Notes: generated by a model not told the origin, from the letters alone. A DNA stretch of 64,000 bases from Candidatus Nitrospira nitrosa (GCF_001458735.1 NZ_CZQA01000001.1:1240001-1304000), one strand, 5' to 3'. Positions 9,453 through 18,213 are shown, counted from the first letter of the stretch. A program made the numbers and translations.

Positions 9453-11186
9453 ATGTCGACTGATCCACACAGACCTCGCCAACATTCTCAACCCTCACCG
9501 GCACGCGTGCCGGTCGACGAAGACTGGACCCAGCTCCGGACGCTGTTACTGGCTCCGGAACAGACGCAACTCGACGAACTCCGAGATCGACTCGACAATC
9601 GATCAGTGGAACCTCGGGATGTCAGCCGAGTCCTTCCCGAAGCCTTTGCTCTACGCGGAGGGGGCGACAAGCAGATATCGGCCGTCCTGACTCCCTATGT
9701 CGAAAACGGCTTTATTGCGACCGTGCGGAAGTCACCGCAGGCGATCGTTGATGCGATCGCACCCATCATGGGTCCGGCCATTCGGCAGGCCATTGCACGT
9801 GCCTTGCAAAGCATGACGGAGGCCTTCAACCACTCGCTGGACGAAAGCCTCTCATTTCGGGGGTTCCAGTGGAGACTGGAAGCTTGGCGAACCGGCCGCA
9901 CGTTCGCAGAGGTAGTCCTGTTCCATCGACTGCGATATCGGGTGGACCAAGTATTTCTCATCCATCGGGATACGGGGCTGCTGCTCCATCACGTCGCAGC
10001 AGAGGGCGTGGTCGTCCAGGACCAACATGTCCTATCCGGCATGCTGACGGCGATTCAAGATTACGTTCGTGATTCGTTCGGAGCCACGCAAGACCAGACA
10101 CTCGACCAGTTCCAAGTTGGAGAGTGGACGGTCTGGGTCGAGCAAGGGTCCCGCGCCTATCTGGCCGGTGTGATTCGAGGAACCCCCCCGGCTAGTCTCA
10201 GAGAGAGGTTCCGGGATGTGCTGGATCGTATTCACGCCGAACAGGCCGAGTCCTTGGTGTCTTTTGAGGGAGATGCCGCCCCGTTTCAAACAGTGCAGCC
10301 TCGCCTCGAAGACTGTTTGCAAGCCCATTATGAATCAGCTCAGCCACGAAGCGCACTGAAGCTCTGGATTCTTGGAGGTGCTGTTGTGCTGGCGTGTTTC
10401 TGGTGGGGATGGACCGCCTATCAAACCCATGCCCGATGGACTCATTTCCTTGTGCAACTTAGGACTGAGCCGGGGATTGTTGTAACGAATGAGCGCTCGA
10501 CGTGGGGCGGGCATCATCTCGAAGGGTTGCGAGATCCTCTGGCCAAAGACCCGTCATCCTTGATCAATGAGGCCGGTCTTGACGAGTCAACCGTGACGGC
10601 CTCGTGGTCTCCTTTTTATGGGCTCGATCCTCAACTGATTAGGAGACGAGCGCAGGTGATGCTGAAGCCCCCAAGCACCGTCCAGTTTCGCGTTGATGGG
10701 GATACACTGGTGGTCACTGGGTCGGCATCGATTGAATGGGGCAATGAGACGAAGCGGCTGGCGTCTTTTGTGCCGGGAATTGCACACTACAGTGACGAGG
10801 GACTCGTCACCGTCTCCATCTCCGATCTCCTGAATCGGCTCAACCATGCCGTTATTCATTTCAGTTCCGGCTCAGCGACGATCGAACCGTCGGAACGTTC
10901 GGCGGTGAATGCGGTCTTGGTTGTGTTGCGGGATCTGGATCACGCTGTTTCTCAATCGGATCAACGCGTGCGGGTGGACATACTTGGGTGGGCTGATCAG
11001 ACTGGGTCGGCGGCCCTCAATCTCAATCTCAGCAGACACCGGGCTGAGGCTGTGCTGGCTGCTCTGGGAGGAGTACACCCGAGAATCCTCACAACCGTGA
11101 GAACAGGCACAAGTGCTGAGCGAATTGTGACATTTCGAGCGTCGCTTGAAGCTTCTACCAAGGACTCTGAGCCTGCTCAGCCATGA
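9453..11186 (+). CDS. membrane-anchored protein with C-terminal OmpA domain
   Basis: 577 residues. There is no signal peptide; residues ~1-295 are soluble, presumably cytoplasmic, and include a long helical region and a RVDQVFLIHRDTGLLLHH segment suggesting a small sensor-like fold. One membrane segment follows (WILGGAVVLACFWWGW, ~303-320). The C-terminal ~130 residues form an OmpA/MotB-type peptidoglycan-binding domain (IHFSSGSATI..., LGWADQTGSAALNLNLSRHRAEAV). The topology would link cytoplasm to cell wall. Its stop overlaps the GTPase start (ATGATG/TGA), so the two are translationally coupled. The combination suggests the GTPase acts on the cytoplasmic half. Confidence 0.8.
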   Translation: MSTDPHRPRQHSQPSPARVPVDEDWTQLRTLLLAPEQTQLDELRDRLDNRSVEPRDVSRVLPEAFALRGGGDKQISAVLTPYVENGFIATVRKSPQAIVDAIAPIMGPAIRQAIARALQSMTEAFNHSLDESLSFRGFQWRLEAWRTGRTFAEVVLFHRLRYRVDQVFLIHRDTGLLLHHVAAEGVVVQDQHVLSGMLTAIQDYVRDSFGATQDQTLDQFQVGEWTVWVEQGSRAYLAGVIRGTPPASLRERFRDVLDRIHAEQAESLVSFEGDAAPFQTVQPRLEDCLQAHYESAQPRSALKLWILGGAVVLACFWWGWTAYQTHARWTHFLVQLRTEPGIVVTNERSTWGGHHLEGLRDPLAKDPSSLINEAGLDESTVTASWSPFYGLDPQLIRRRAQVMLKPPSTVQFRVDGDTLVVTGSASIEWGNETKRLASFVPGIAHYSDEGLVTVSISDLLNRLNHAVIHFSSGSATIEPSERSAVNAVLVVLRDLDHAVSQSDQRVRVDILGWADQTGSAALNLNLSRHRAEAVLAALGGVHPRILTTVRTGTSAERIVTFRASLEASTKDSEPAQP

Positions 11187-11704
11187 TGCAAAAGAAAGTT
11201 TGCATGTTAGGGGGATTTGCCGTCGGGAAGACCAGCCTCGTTCGACGATTCGTGACCAACGTGTTTTCAGCGCACTATCAGACGACGATTGGGGTAACCG
11301 TCGAGAAGAAGACGGTCACGGTCGATCATCAGGACGTGATGCTCATGCTGTGGGACCTCTATGGTGAGGATGAATTCCAACATGTCCGGGAATCGTATTT
11401 GCGCGGATCATCTGGTTATATCCTGGTCATAGACGGCACGAGGAAGGCCACGCTCGACACGGCTCGTCTGCTCCAGCAGACTGTTGTGCGGACGGTTGGA
11501 CCCCTTCCATTTGTCGCGATCATTAACAAGTCCGATCTCCGGTCGGAGTGGGAGATCGATCAGCCGGTTATCGAACAGCTACGTGAACAAGGGTGGTCGG
11601 TCTTCTTCGGGAGTGCCAAGCTTGGGCAGGGGGTTGACGAACTTTTCGGCTGTCTTGCCGCGATGCTGCTGAGTCCGGCGCCTCCGTCAAGGATTTGTCC
11701 ATGA
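11183..11704 (+). CDS. small Rab/Ras-like GTPase
   Basis: 173 residues with a complete set of small-GTPase motifs: P-loop G10-GFAV-GKTS, a switch I threonine region (YQTTIGVTVEKK), switch II DLYGEDEFQ in place of DxxGQE, NKSDL (G4) and SAKLG (G5). It lacks a C-terminal prenylation motif. The family includes bacterial Rab-like proteins and MglA relatives that act as switches for polarity or envelope machines. It sits between the OmpA-domain gene (4-base overlap) and the sigma-54 activator (4-base overlap ATGA at 11701-11704), so all three are tightly coupled. The Gln usually needed for GTP hydrolysis in switch II is replaced by Glu, which may mean slow hydrolysis or a need for a partner. Confidence 0.88.
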   Translation: MMQKKVCMLGGFAVGKTSLVRRFVTNVFSAHYQTTIGVTVEKKTVTVDHQDVMLMLWDLYGEDEFQHVRESYLRGSSGYILVIDGTRKATLDTARLLQQTVVRTVGPLPFVAIINKSDLRSEWEIDQPVIEQLREQGWSVFFGSAKLGQGVDELFGCLAAMLLSPAPPSRICP

Positions 11705-13494
11705 CGGACCAATCCCATCTTCACGACCCCTCGCTGTCCGATCATGTATTGGCCGCGCTGGATATCGTCGTGTTGGAGTGGGAAGAAAAATCGGGAGAAT
11801 TTCGGCTTCAAGGGGCTCCACCTGAATGGTGGGGCCAGCGCTTTGGTCCGGCCATCCGCTGCGCGCTGGATCCTAGCCAATGCTCGCCGTTCTTGCAAGA
11901 TTATCTAACCGGCATTCACACGGTGTGGCAGGGCGGTCCAGGTACGATTGAAAAATCCGGTCCCTGGACGGAGTCCGACCAACAGGGTGGCACGATGACA
12001 CTGGAAGCCAGGGCGCTGTCCCTTGGGCTTCGCAAGCTCGTGCTTATAGAGCGTCTTGGCTCGGACTTTGAGAACATGCGGTCCATCGTTCAACGGGCTC
12101 GTGAACGGATGCTTGCCGAAGACATCACCGCAAAGTCGCATCACAAGACGGAGACACGCTTGATCGGCCGATTAGAAGCGAGTGAGCGTACGAAGGACGA
12201 TGCGCTGGCGTTGCTCCAGCAACTAGGACTTGCCGCGATGGTCTTGGACGAGCGCGGACAGATCGCATTTGCGACGGATCGCACGCTCGAGATGCTCGGT
12301 ATTGCCGCTCAGGAGGCTATCGGTCAACCCTGGGATCAGGTCTTATCATTCAGTAAGGAAGACCGTCGGTTGGTTCAACATCTCCTCGACGGCTCCTCGC
12401 AAACTCGTTCCGGCGGACCATTGTGTCTGGAGGGGGCTTGCTCCAGATGGATTGAGTTGGAGGTCCACAGAGACTTGCGTCATCCCGTTCGACGTATTCT
12501 GATCCTTTCCGACCGCACGGAGCTCCATGCGCTTCGCCAAGCCCTCAATGAACAAGCGTCGTTTCATGATCTGGTCGGGAAGAGCTCCGTCATGCTTCGT
12601 GTCTATCAATTGGTGCGTGACGTGGCACAGGTTGATACCACGGTGTTGATCGAAGGTGAGACGGGGACGGGAAAGGAACTCATTGCTCGAGCGATCCATT
12701 CATCCAGCGGCAGAAGGAACAAACCGTTTCTCGCGGCGAATTGTGCGGGTTTGACCGATTCTATTCTGACCAGCCAGCTCTTCGGGCATAAGCGCGGAGC
12801 CTTTACCGGCGCCATCCAGGATCAGCAGGGCTTGTTCGAAGCGGCGGAGGGAGGCACGTTGTTTCTGGACGAAATCGGAGATATTCCGCCTCAGGTTCAA
12901 ACAGCACTGTTGCGGGTCTTGCAGGAGAAGGAAATCACCCGTCTAGGGGAGGCCAAACCTCGTACCGTCAATGTTCGTGTTGTGGCGGCTACCCATCACA
13001 ACCTCAGCGAAGACGTTCTTCGAGGATCGTTTCGGGCTGATCTGCTCTACCGAATACGAATCGCGCGAGTCCAACTTCCCCCTCTTCGAGACCGGCGTGA
13101 AGATATCCCTCTGCTGGCACAATCGATGCTCGGGAAAATCTGTGCTCCGACCGGGAAGACGGTCGAGCGGCTGCACCCGGACACACTTCGCGTACTGATG
13201 AGCTATTCCTGGCCTGGGAATGTGCGTGAGTTGAAGAGCGCGGTTGAGTTCGCCGTGATCAGTTGCAAGGGGAATGAGATCTGCCCCGCTGATCTTCCTC
13301 CGGAGATTGCCGGAGCCACTCTGGCAGCCAGCCCGTCCGTCTTCATCCCGTTGTCGAATCAAGACGAGAAAACTCGATTATTGACAGCCCTTTCAGACGC
13401 GAACGGCAACCGAACCGAAGCTGCCAAACGATTGGGGATCAGCAGAGCAACGTTTTATCGTCGTCTCGTCGAGTTCGATATCCACGCGCACTGA
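11701..13494 (+). CDS. sigma-54-dependent transcriptional activator
   Basis: 597 residues. The N-terminal ~175 residues are an unassigned sensor segment; a PAS-like domain follows (GLAAMVLDERGQIAFATD, ~180-290). The AAA+ core runs ~300-530 with Walker A GETGTGKE (~318), the sigma-54-contacting GAFTGA loop (~367), Walker B FLDEIGDI and an arginine-finger region. A Fis-type helix-turn-helix closes the protein (NRTEAAKRLGISRATFYRRL). ATG 11701 overlaps the GTPase stop by 4 bases; a TTG start 6 bases earlier is possible. Co-translation with the GTPase and OmpA-domain protein suggests it reports the state of that envelope complex. A perfect palindrome 140 bases downstream may be its binding site. 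Confidence 0.93.
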   Translation: MTDQSHLHDPSLSDHVLAALDIVVLEWEEKSGEFRLQGAPPEWWGQRFGPAIRCALDPSQCSPFLQDYLTGIHTVWQGGPGTIEKSGPWTESDQQGGTMTLEARALSLGLRKLVLIERLGSDFENMRSIVQRARERMLAEDITAKSHHKTETRLIGRLEASERTKDDALALLQQLGLAAMVLDERGQIAFATDRTLEMLGIAAQEAIGQPWDQVLSFSKEDRRLVQHLLDGSSQTRSGGPLCLEGACSRWIELEVHRDLRHPVRRILILSDRTELHALRQALNEQASFHDLVGKSSVMLRVYQLVRDVAQVDTTVLIEGETGTGKELIARAIHSSSGRRNKPFLAANCAGLTDSILTSQLFGHKRGAFTGAIQDQQGLFEAAEGGTLFLDEIGDIPPQVQTALLRVLQEKEITRLGEAKPRTVNVRVVAATHHNLSEDVLRGSFRADLLYRIRIARVQLPPLRDRREDIPLLAQSMLGKICAPTGKTVERLHPDTLRVLMSYSWPGNVRELKSAVEFAVISCKGNEICPADLPPEIAGATLAASPSVFIPLSNQDEKTRLLTALSDANGNRTEAAKRLGISRATFYRRLVEFDIHAH

Positions 13495-13632
13495 CTCGCT
13501 GCGTTCCCAACCTGTCCCTCCTCGTCCGGCGACCACTCTACAATTGTGCCACTCCTGGTGGTACTGGGGCGTCCACTATCTCCCGGACAGAATTCGTCAT
13601 TGCCGCACACAGAACCCTGTCTCATTTCTTGT

Positions 13633-13658
13633 TGTGACTGTCTCATGAGACAGTCACA
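13633..13658. promoter_or_regulatory. perfect 26-bp palindrome, candidate enhancer site
   Basis: The two 13-base arms are exact reverse complements, centred at 13645/13646, with core TGTCTCATGAGACA. No T-run follows on either strand, so it is unlike a terminator. Its centre lies about 105 bases upstream of the -24 element of a candidate sigma-54 promoter, a typical distance for an upstream activating sequence. Binding by the activator encoded just upstream is inference. Confidence 0.6.
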
Positions 13659-13749
13659 TTGGATCAGCTGAGACGCCTTTCCTGGGCCGATAATGCATGG
13701 ACATGTGAAAATCCCTCGACAATCAATGCAACTGCATACACCAGGATGC

Positions 13750-13764
13750 TGGCATAAGGATTGT
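13750..13764 (+). promoter_or_regulatory. candidate sigma-54 (-24/-12) promoter
   Basis: TGGCAT at 13750-13755 and TTGT at 13761-13764 have the sigma-54 spacing (eight bases between TGG and TTG). The -12 element has GT instead of the near-invariant GC, which lowers confidence. Transcription would begin near 13775, 45 bases before the next gene. Confidence 0.4.
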
Positions 13765-13819
13765 TAGAGGCATCATGGCATGACAGCGCTATCGCACCTG
13801 CGAAACGCTGTTCACGACC

Positions 13820-14173
13820 ATGAACGCTGATACCTGGAGAGAGGATATCCCTGTGACGACTCAAGGCCTTCTTGTCAAAGGGACACATGGTGAGGACTAC
13901 TTGCTCACGACCGAAGCCAATCGTGGGATGCGCACTCATCGGCTGGTGGTGTTAAAAAAAGTGAATGACCAGTGGAAATCTGTGGAGGGCACTGAGGAGC
14001 TGGTTTGTCGTGAGGGGTTGATCGGTGCGTTCGTCGACTATGTTGTCGATCTCTGCAGAGTGTTGAACTCCTCCGGCCATCAACAGACATCGGAGACTGC
14101 TTCTATTCAGCGGTCATCCATAGGATGCGGCCAGCTAGTAGAGCCTGCAGTGCTCCCACAGGGAAGAACGTGA
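13820..14173 (+). CDS. hypothetical protein downstream of sigma-54 site
   Basis: A 117-residue protein with no signal peptide or recognisable domain. Residues ~10-60 look like a compact beta-rich domain (GLLVKGTHGEDYLLTTEANRG..., RLVVLKKVND), and the C-terminal ~40 residues are polar and low-complexity. The ribosome site is weak (GTTCACGACC). It is the first gene after the palindrome and candidate -24/-12 promoter and is followed closely by a small zinc-ribbon gene, so they may form one transcript. The function is unknown. Confidence 0.5.
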   Translation: MNADTWREDIPVTTQGLLVKGTHGEDYLLTTEANRGMRTHRLVVLKKVNDQWKSVEGTEELVCREGLIGAFVDYVVDLCRVLNSSGHQQTSETASIQRSSIGCGQLVEPAVLPQGRT

Positions 14174-14233
14174 TGGTCAAGCGGACGCGCCTTACCAATC
14201 TCAAACTCGAGGGTCAATACGAAGGATCGTCGT

Positions 14234-14470
14234 ATGCGCTGTAAACGGTGCAATGGTTTGATGCTGGTGGAGCATTACGCAGAAGATGAGCGCGAAGAGC
14301 AGGAAGCAGGCCGGGGAGCTCTGCGTTGTGTCAATTGTGGAGCGATGGTCACCGTCAGAATGCTCAGAAATCTTGTGGCTCGACAAGCAGAGCGAATCAA
14401 GACGTCAACGTCTACTGGTGTGTACCCGCGACATGCGAAGCGCACCATGAGTGTCACGGGGACGCTCTGA
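14234..14470 (+). CDS. small zinc-ribbon protein
   Basis: 78 residues with two CxxC pairs (CKRC near residue 3 and CVNC near residue 32) separated by an acidic helix; the arrangement predicts one zinc-binding ribbon. The C-terminal half is basic (RNLVARQAERIK). Small proteins of this kind are frequent hypotheticals and may bind nucleic acid. It begins 60 bases after the preceding hypothetical gene, on the same strand, with AAGGA about 8 bases before the ATG. Confidence 0.7.
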   Translation: MRCKRCNGLMLVEHYAEDEREEQEAGRGALRCVNCGAMVTVRMLRNLVARQAERIKTSTSTGVYPRHAKRTMSVTGTL

Positions 14471-14621
14471 GAACACTGAGTAGAGGATCGGAGACCGTGC
14501 ATCGCACAACATCGGCATAGGGGTAGGATTTGCAGAGGCTCAGCCGAAGAGTCTCACGGGCGCCTCGTGGAGTGTCTACGGGGAGTAAGCGGTGGTGATC
14601 GAAACAGCAGGGAGTCAAGTC

Positions 14622-15350
14622 ATGAGTCTCGTGCAGAAGTGGGAGCGTTGTATGGAGCAATCAGACAAAGAGCGGCGGCCGATTCGTGTGCTCATCATTG
14701 ATCGTTCCATCCTGACACTTCAGGGAATCAAAGACTTTTTCTCCAGAAGCCATCATATCGAAATCATTGGTATGGCCGGGACTCGACAGGAGGCACTCCA
14801 CGCCATTCATGCCGAACAACCCGACCTGGTCTTGGTGGAGGCTCAAGTGGGACAGGACAGCGGGATCGAGCTCTGTAAAACCATTCGGCAGCTTCATCCT
14901 CAGGTAAGAGTTCTCTTCTTTACCACGCAGGATGATAAGGACGTCTTGCGTGCCGCGATTATGGCTGGAGCGCATGGATACCTGCTGAAGAGTGCGACAG
15001 CCGAATCGATAACGAAGAGTCTTGAGATTGTGGCGAGTGGAGGGGCCATCATGGATCAGCACTTAACCGAGCAAGTGATCCAGTGGCTCCGTGATGGCCG
15101 TACGTCAGGGCATGAGCAATGGAAAAAGACCTGCTCAAGTGAAGAACGACACTTGCTTTCTTTAGTGGCCTCCGGGAAGACCAACAAAGAAATCGGACAG
15201 GAGCTGAATGTCGCGCATACGGTGATTGCTTCTCGTCTACAGAAGATCTACAAGCGTCTCAGAATTTCCAGGCGCTCTGAAGCGGCTCGGTATTACGTCG
15301 ATCTCGAACAGAAGAGGCAGAATGGACCGGGCCCCTTTTGCAGCGAGTGA
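14622..15350 (+). CDS. LuxR-type regulator with atypical receiver domain
   Basis: About 242 residues. Residues ~20-140 form a receiver domain (VLIIDRSIL, LHPQVRVLFFT, LLKSA) and residues ~170-235 a LuxR/FixJ-type helix-turn-helix (SSEERHLLSLVASGKTNKEIGQELNV). The expected phospho-acceptor Asp is replaced by Glu73 (LVLVEAQ), and the acidic pair near D27 has Arg28 as its second residue. The conserved Lys and the helix-turn-helix are intact. Phosphorylation by a kinase is therefore doubtful; Glu may mimic the active state. ATG 14622 is chosen for a GGGAG site 7 bases upstream; GTG 14592 and ATG 14652 are alternatives. No histidine kinase is adjacent. Confidence 0.85.
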   Translation: MSLVQKWERCMEQSDKERRPIRVLIIDRSILTLQGIKDFFSRSHHIEIIGMAGTRQEALHAIHAEQPDLVLVEAQVGQDSGIELCKTIRQLHPQVRVLFFTTQDDKDVLRAAIMAGAHGYLLKSATAESITKSLEIVASGGAIMDQHLTEQVIQWLRDGRTSGHEQWKKTCSSEERHLLSLVASGKTNKEIGQELNVAHTVIASRLQKIYKRLRISRRSEAARYYVDLEQKRQNGPGPFCSE

Positions 15351-15559
15351 TGATCCCGTTCCACTCTTCTAGAGCAAAGCGGGATCCGATGTCCGTCGTG
15401 TCGTGGACGCAGTGGGTGAAGAGAGGATCACGGGCGAGCGATATGGAAGGGTTGTGCATACCGAATCCAAAAGGATTTCTTGCAGTGATCTTGTAAACAC
15501 GGTATATCCGTAAGTCCGAGTAGCGTTAGGAAATTACGTATCAATATAAAGGAGGACCG

Positions 15560-16675
15560 ATGAGGCCATCGATAGTCATGTTTGGGTTGATCGTGGTGTG
15601 GTGTCTGACAACGATGGAGCACGTTGCCTTTTCTGCCGATGACGCCGCGCTCGTGTCACAGGTCGAACCGGCTTTCGATGTGGTTACCCTGAAAGACGGC
15701 AGTGTGATACACGGCGAAGTGATCGAAATGACCGGTGGGCTCTTGGTGATCAAAAGCGTTCTGGCTGCAGACTTCATCAAGGTCAAGTGGTCTGAGGTGA
15801 CTAAGCTGGCTGTCTCACATCCAATTCCCTTTCATCTAAAGGATGGGACCGTTCTTAACGGGACGGTGGAAGAAGGGGACCCGGGGATGATGAAGGTGAA
15901 GGCGGGCCCAACCGGCGGTACCATGACGGTCCCGATGGATGCGGTGACTCAGGTCAATCCGGTCATCCAATCTCCGGTCATTTACACCGGGAGTCTCAAT
16001 GCCGGCTACTCACAATCCACGGGAAACAGCCATCTGCGGAACGTCAGCGTACTCGGAGATTTGGTGGCTCGGAGTGAACAATTGCGGTTGACCTTATTGG
16101 GCCGCTACGTGTACGGAGACAACCACGGGAGTTTACAGGTAAGGAATGGTCGCGGAACCATTAAGTTGGACTTCTTCATTACCAAGCGATTGTTTTGGTA
16201 CGCGTCGGCCTATGTCGAGAACGATTTTCTTCAAAATCTCAAGCTGAGAACGGCGATCTCCAGTGGACCGGGATATCAATTCATCGAGCGCGGAGACTTT
16301 AACGGTATTTTTAAAGACATGACGTTTTACGCCGAGGCCGGTCCGACGTATTTCAACGAGGACTACCGTAATAATAGCCTCACCGGGGATCGGGCGAGCT
16401 TTCGCGCGCGTGTCGCAATGAAATGGGATTGGCCGCTGTTTGATGGTCGAGTGACGCTCTACCACTACAACGAGATTTTCCCCTCGGTCCAGAATGCATC
16501 GGACTTCTTCTTTACGATGGATAACGGGGTTCGCATGAAGATCATTGCCGGTCTGGCGAGCGGGTTCCAGGTGACCACGCGCTACAACAATCGGCCGCCT
16601 GCAGGAACGAGCGATACTGATAACTTGTACTTATTCACGCTAGGGTATGCATTCGACACCACTCGCAAACGCTAG
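15560..16675 (+). CDS. DUF481 outer-membrane beta-barrel protein
   Basis: 371 residues with a signal peptide (cleavage near AFS-ADD, ~25). Two short tandem repeats follow (VTLKDGSVIHGEV and FHLKDGTVLNGTV), each like a small SH3/LSm-type strand unit. Then comes a DUF481/YdiY-type barrel from residue ~145 (GSLNAGYSQSTGNSHLRN...), ending in a C-terminal aromatic strand (LYLFTLGYAF). It should sit in the outer membrane; the family is linked to salt stress in E. coli but has no clear molecular role. AAAGGAGGACCG precedes the ATG. MscL follows on the same strand, an osmotic theme shared with its neighbours. Confidence 0.85.
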   Translation: MRPSIVMFGLIVVWCLTTMEHVAFSADDAALVSQVEPAFDVVTLKDGSVIHGEVIEMTGGLLVIKSVLAADFIKVKWSEVTKLAVSHPIPFHLKDGTVLNGTVEEGDPGMMKVKAGPTGGTMTVPMDAVTQVNPVIQSPVIYTGSLNAGYSQSTGNSHLRNVSVLGDLVARSEQLRLTLLGRYVYGDNHGSLQVRNGRGTIKLDFFITKRLFWYASAYVENDFLQNLKLRTAISSGPGYQFIERGDFNGIFKDMTFYAEAGPTYFNEDYRNNSLTGDRASFRARVAMKWDWPLFDGRVTLYHYNEIFPSVQNASDFFFTMDNGVRMKIIAGLASGFQVTTRYNNRPPAGTSDTDNLYLFTLGYAFDTTRKR

Positions 16676-16723
16676 CGTCCTTGCGGGGCGTAGGTCAACG
16701 AGTTCGTTGAGGAGGAGGGCATT

Positions 16724-17146
16724 ATGTTAAAGGAATTCAAAGAATTTGCCATGAAGGGCAATGTTCTGGATATGGCGATCGGTGTGATTATCGGTGGGGC
16801 ATTCGGGAAGATTGTGTCGTCCATGGTCAGCGACGTCCTCATGCCGCCGATCGGATTAATGATGGGCAAGGTTGATTTTTCCAGTTTGTTCATCGATTTA
16901 TCCAGGACGTCTCCACCGTCGTTAGCTGCGGCAAAAGCGGCTGGAGCTCCCACGCTGAATTACGGAGTTTTTTTGCAAAGTGTGTTTGATTTCCTTATCA
17001 TCGCATTTGTCATCTTCATGTTGGTCAAACAGGTGAATCGGTTCAAAAATGAAGCTCCACCACCAGCACCACCTGCGCCGCCGGAACCAACCAATGAAGA
17101 AAAGTTATTGAGAGAGATCCGCGATCTCCTCAAGAACCGTCAATAA
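16724..17146 (+). CDS. mscL: large-conductance mechanosensitive channel MscL
   Basis: 140 residues matching MscL throughout. It has the amphipathic N-terminal helix ([17 protein letters not shown]), TM1 with the pore sequence [16 protein letters not shown], a periplasmic loop with LNYG, TM2 ([17 protein letters not shown]) and a cytoplasmic C-terminal helix ([13 protein letters not shown]). A Pro/Ala linker ([11 protein letters not shown]) precedes that helix. The channel opens as an emergency valve at near-lytic membrane tension. GAGGAGG lies upstream of the ATG. The OmpA lipoprotein gene follows after 66 bases. Confidence 0.97.
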   Translation: MLKEFKEFAMKGNVLDMAIGVIIGGAFGKIVSSMVSDVLMPPIGLMMGKVDFSSLFIDLSRTSPPSLAAAKAAGAPTLNYGVFLQSVFDFLIIAFVIFMLVKQVNRFKNEAPPPAPPAPPEPTNEEKLLREIRDLLKNRQ

Positions 17147-17212
17147 GTCGGCCGCATAACCTGACCGGAGCGTTGCGGGGCGATGCCGCGCAACTGAGGA
17201 GGAGAGGACACC

Positions 17213-18196
17213 ATGCGAACGTTCGAAACCGCCGTGGTCGTAACAGGGCTGGTTGCCTTAGTCGGCTGTTCTTCGTCTGCCAAGCACACTGGTTCTTATA
17301 TTAAGCAGCCGGAAGTGTGCATCGACAAGAAATGGTACGGCTATCACCTGGGAAGCGGATGCCCTTCTACGGTACAAGCGGTGGCATCCGATCCAACAGC
17401 TGATCGCCTGGCGGCTCTTGAGCGGGAACGTCAACGGTTGGCTGATGAGCTCGAAGCCGCGCGGAGACAAAATGGAGATCTGAGCCGCCGGGTGGGTGAG
17501 TTAGAACGGCAACTGGCGGACCGCGAACATGAGATTTCCCATCTTCGCTCTGGATCGAGTGATCAGGATGCCTTGTCGAGCCAGCTTTCGTCGGCCAGAG
17601 GCGATATCGGTCAGTTGCAAAGTGAACGGGATAGGCTTGCAGCAGAATTGGCCGCCGCGAAGCAGCGGATGGCGGATCTTGAGGCACAGCTGGCCGATCG
17701 AGACAAAGACCTTTCGGGCCTTCGGGGTGACCTCTCTGCGGAAATGGCAAAATTGAAGCAGGCAGAGCGGGGATTGATCCGGGCACTCAAGCCGCAAATC
17801 GATGAAAAGAATATCACCGTCGATCTGAATAACGAGCGGTTGCTCATCAATCTGGCATCAGGCTATTTATTTGGGTCCGGTGAGGACCAGCTCAAGCCGG
17901 GAGGAGCGGATGCGCTTAAGCAGGTTGGTTCCATCCTGAAGGATTTTCCGGAGTATCAGGTGCATGTCGAAGGTCACACCGACAATCGGCCGATTCTCGG
18001 CGCATTGAAAAAGAAATTCCCGTCCAATAAGGAATTGTCCGAAGCGCGTGCAGCGAACGCCGCGCAAGCCTTAGCAGGCGGTGGGTTTTCAGGTGCCCAT
18101 TCAATGGGAGCAGCCGATACCAAACCGGTGGTGTCCAATGCGACCAGTGAAGGACGGGCCAAAAATCGCCGCGTCGAAATCAGCGTGACCAAGTAG
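17213..18196 (+). CDS. OmpA-family lipoprotein with coiled coil
   Basis: 327 residues with a lipoprotein signal peptide and lipobox ending at Cys19 (ALVGC). Residues ~60-180 are a long coiled coil made of repeated QRLADELEAARRQ- and LEAQLADRD-like segments. The C-terminal ~125 residues are an OmpA peptidoglycan-binding domain (VHVEGHTDNRPI, LSEARAANAAQAL, NRRVEISVTK). It would be anchored in the outer membrane and span to the cell wall. It is near the MotB-type OmpA lipoproteins in architecture. AGGAGGAGAGG precedes the ATG and a 10-bp perfect hairpin follows the stop. Confidence 0.9.
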   Translation: MRTFETAVVVTGLVALVGCSSSAKHTGSYIKQPEVCIDKKWYGYHLGSGCPSTVQAVASDPTADRLAALERERQRLADELEAARRQNGDLSRRVGELERQLADREHEISHLRSGSSDQDALSSQLSSARGDIGQLQSERDRLAAELAAAKQRMADLEAQLADRDKDLSGLRGDLSAEMAKLKQAERGLIRALKPQIDEKNITVDLNNERLLINLASGYLFGSGEDQLKPGGADALKQVGSILKDFPEYQVHVEGHTDNRPILGALKKKFPSNKELSEARAANAAQALAGGGFSGAHSMGAADTKPVVSNATSEGRAKNRRVEISVTK

Positions 18197-18213
18197 TCGG
18201 GTATCGTTTTAGA

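Noticed and set aside
13820-14173. Possible antitoxin gene
   Set aside because: No helix-turn-helix, ribbon-helix-helix or toxin partner is visible; kept as hypothetical protein only.
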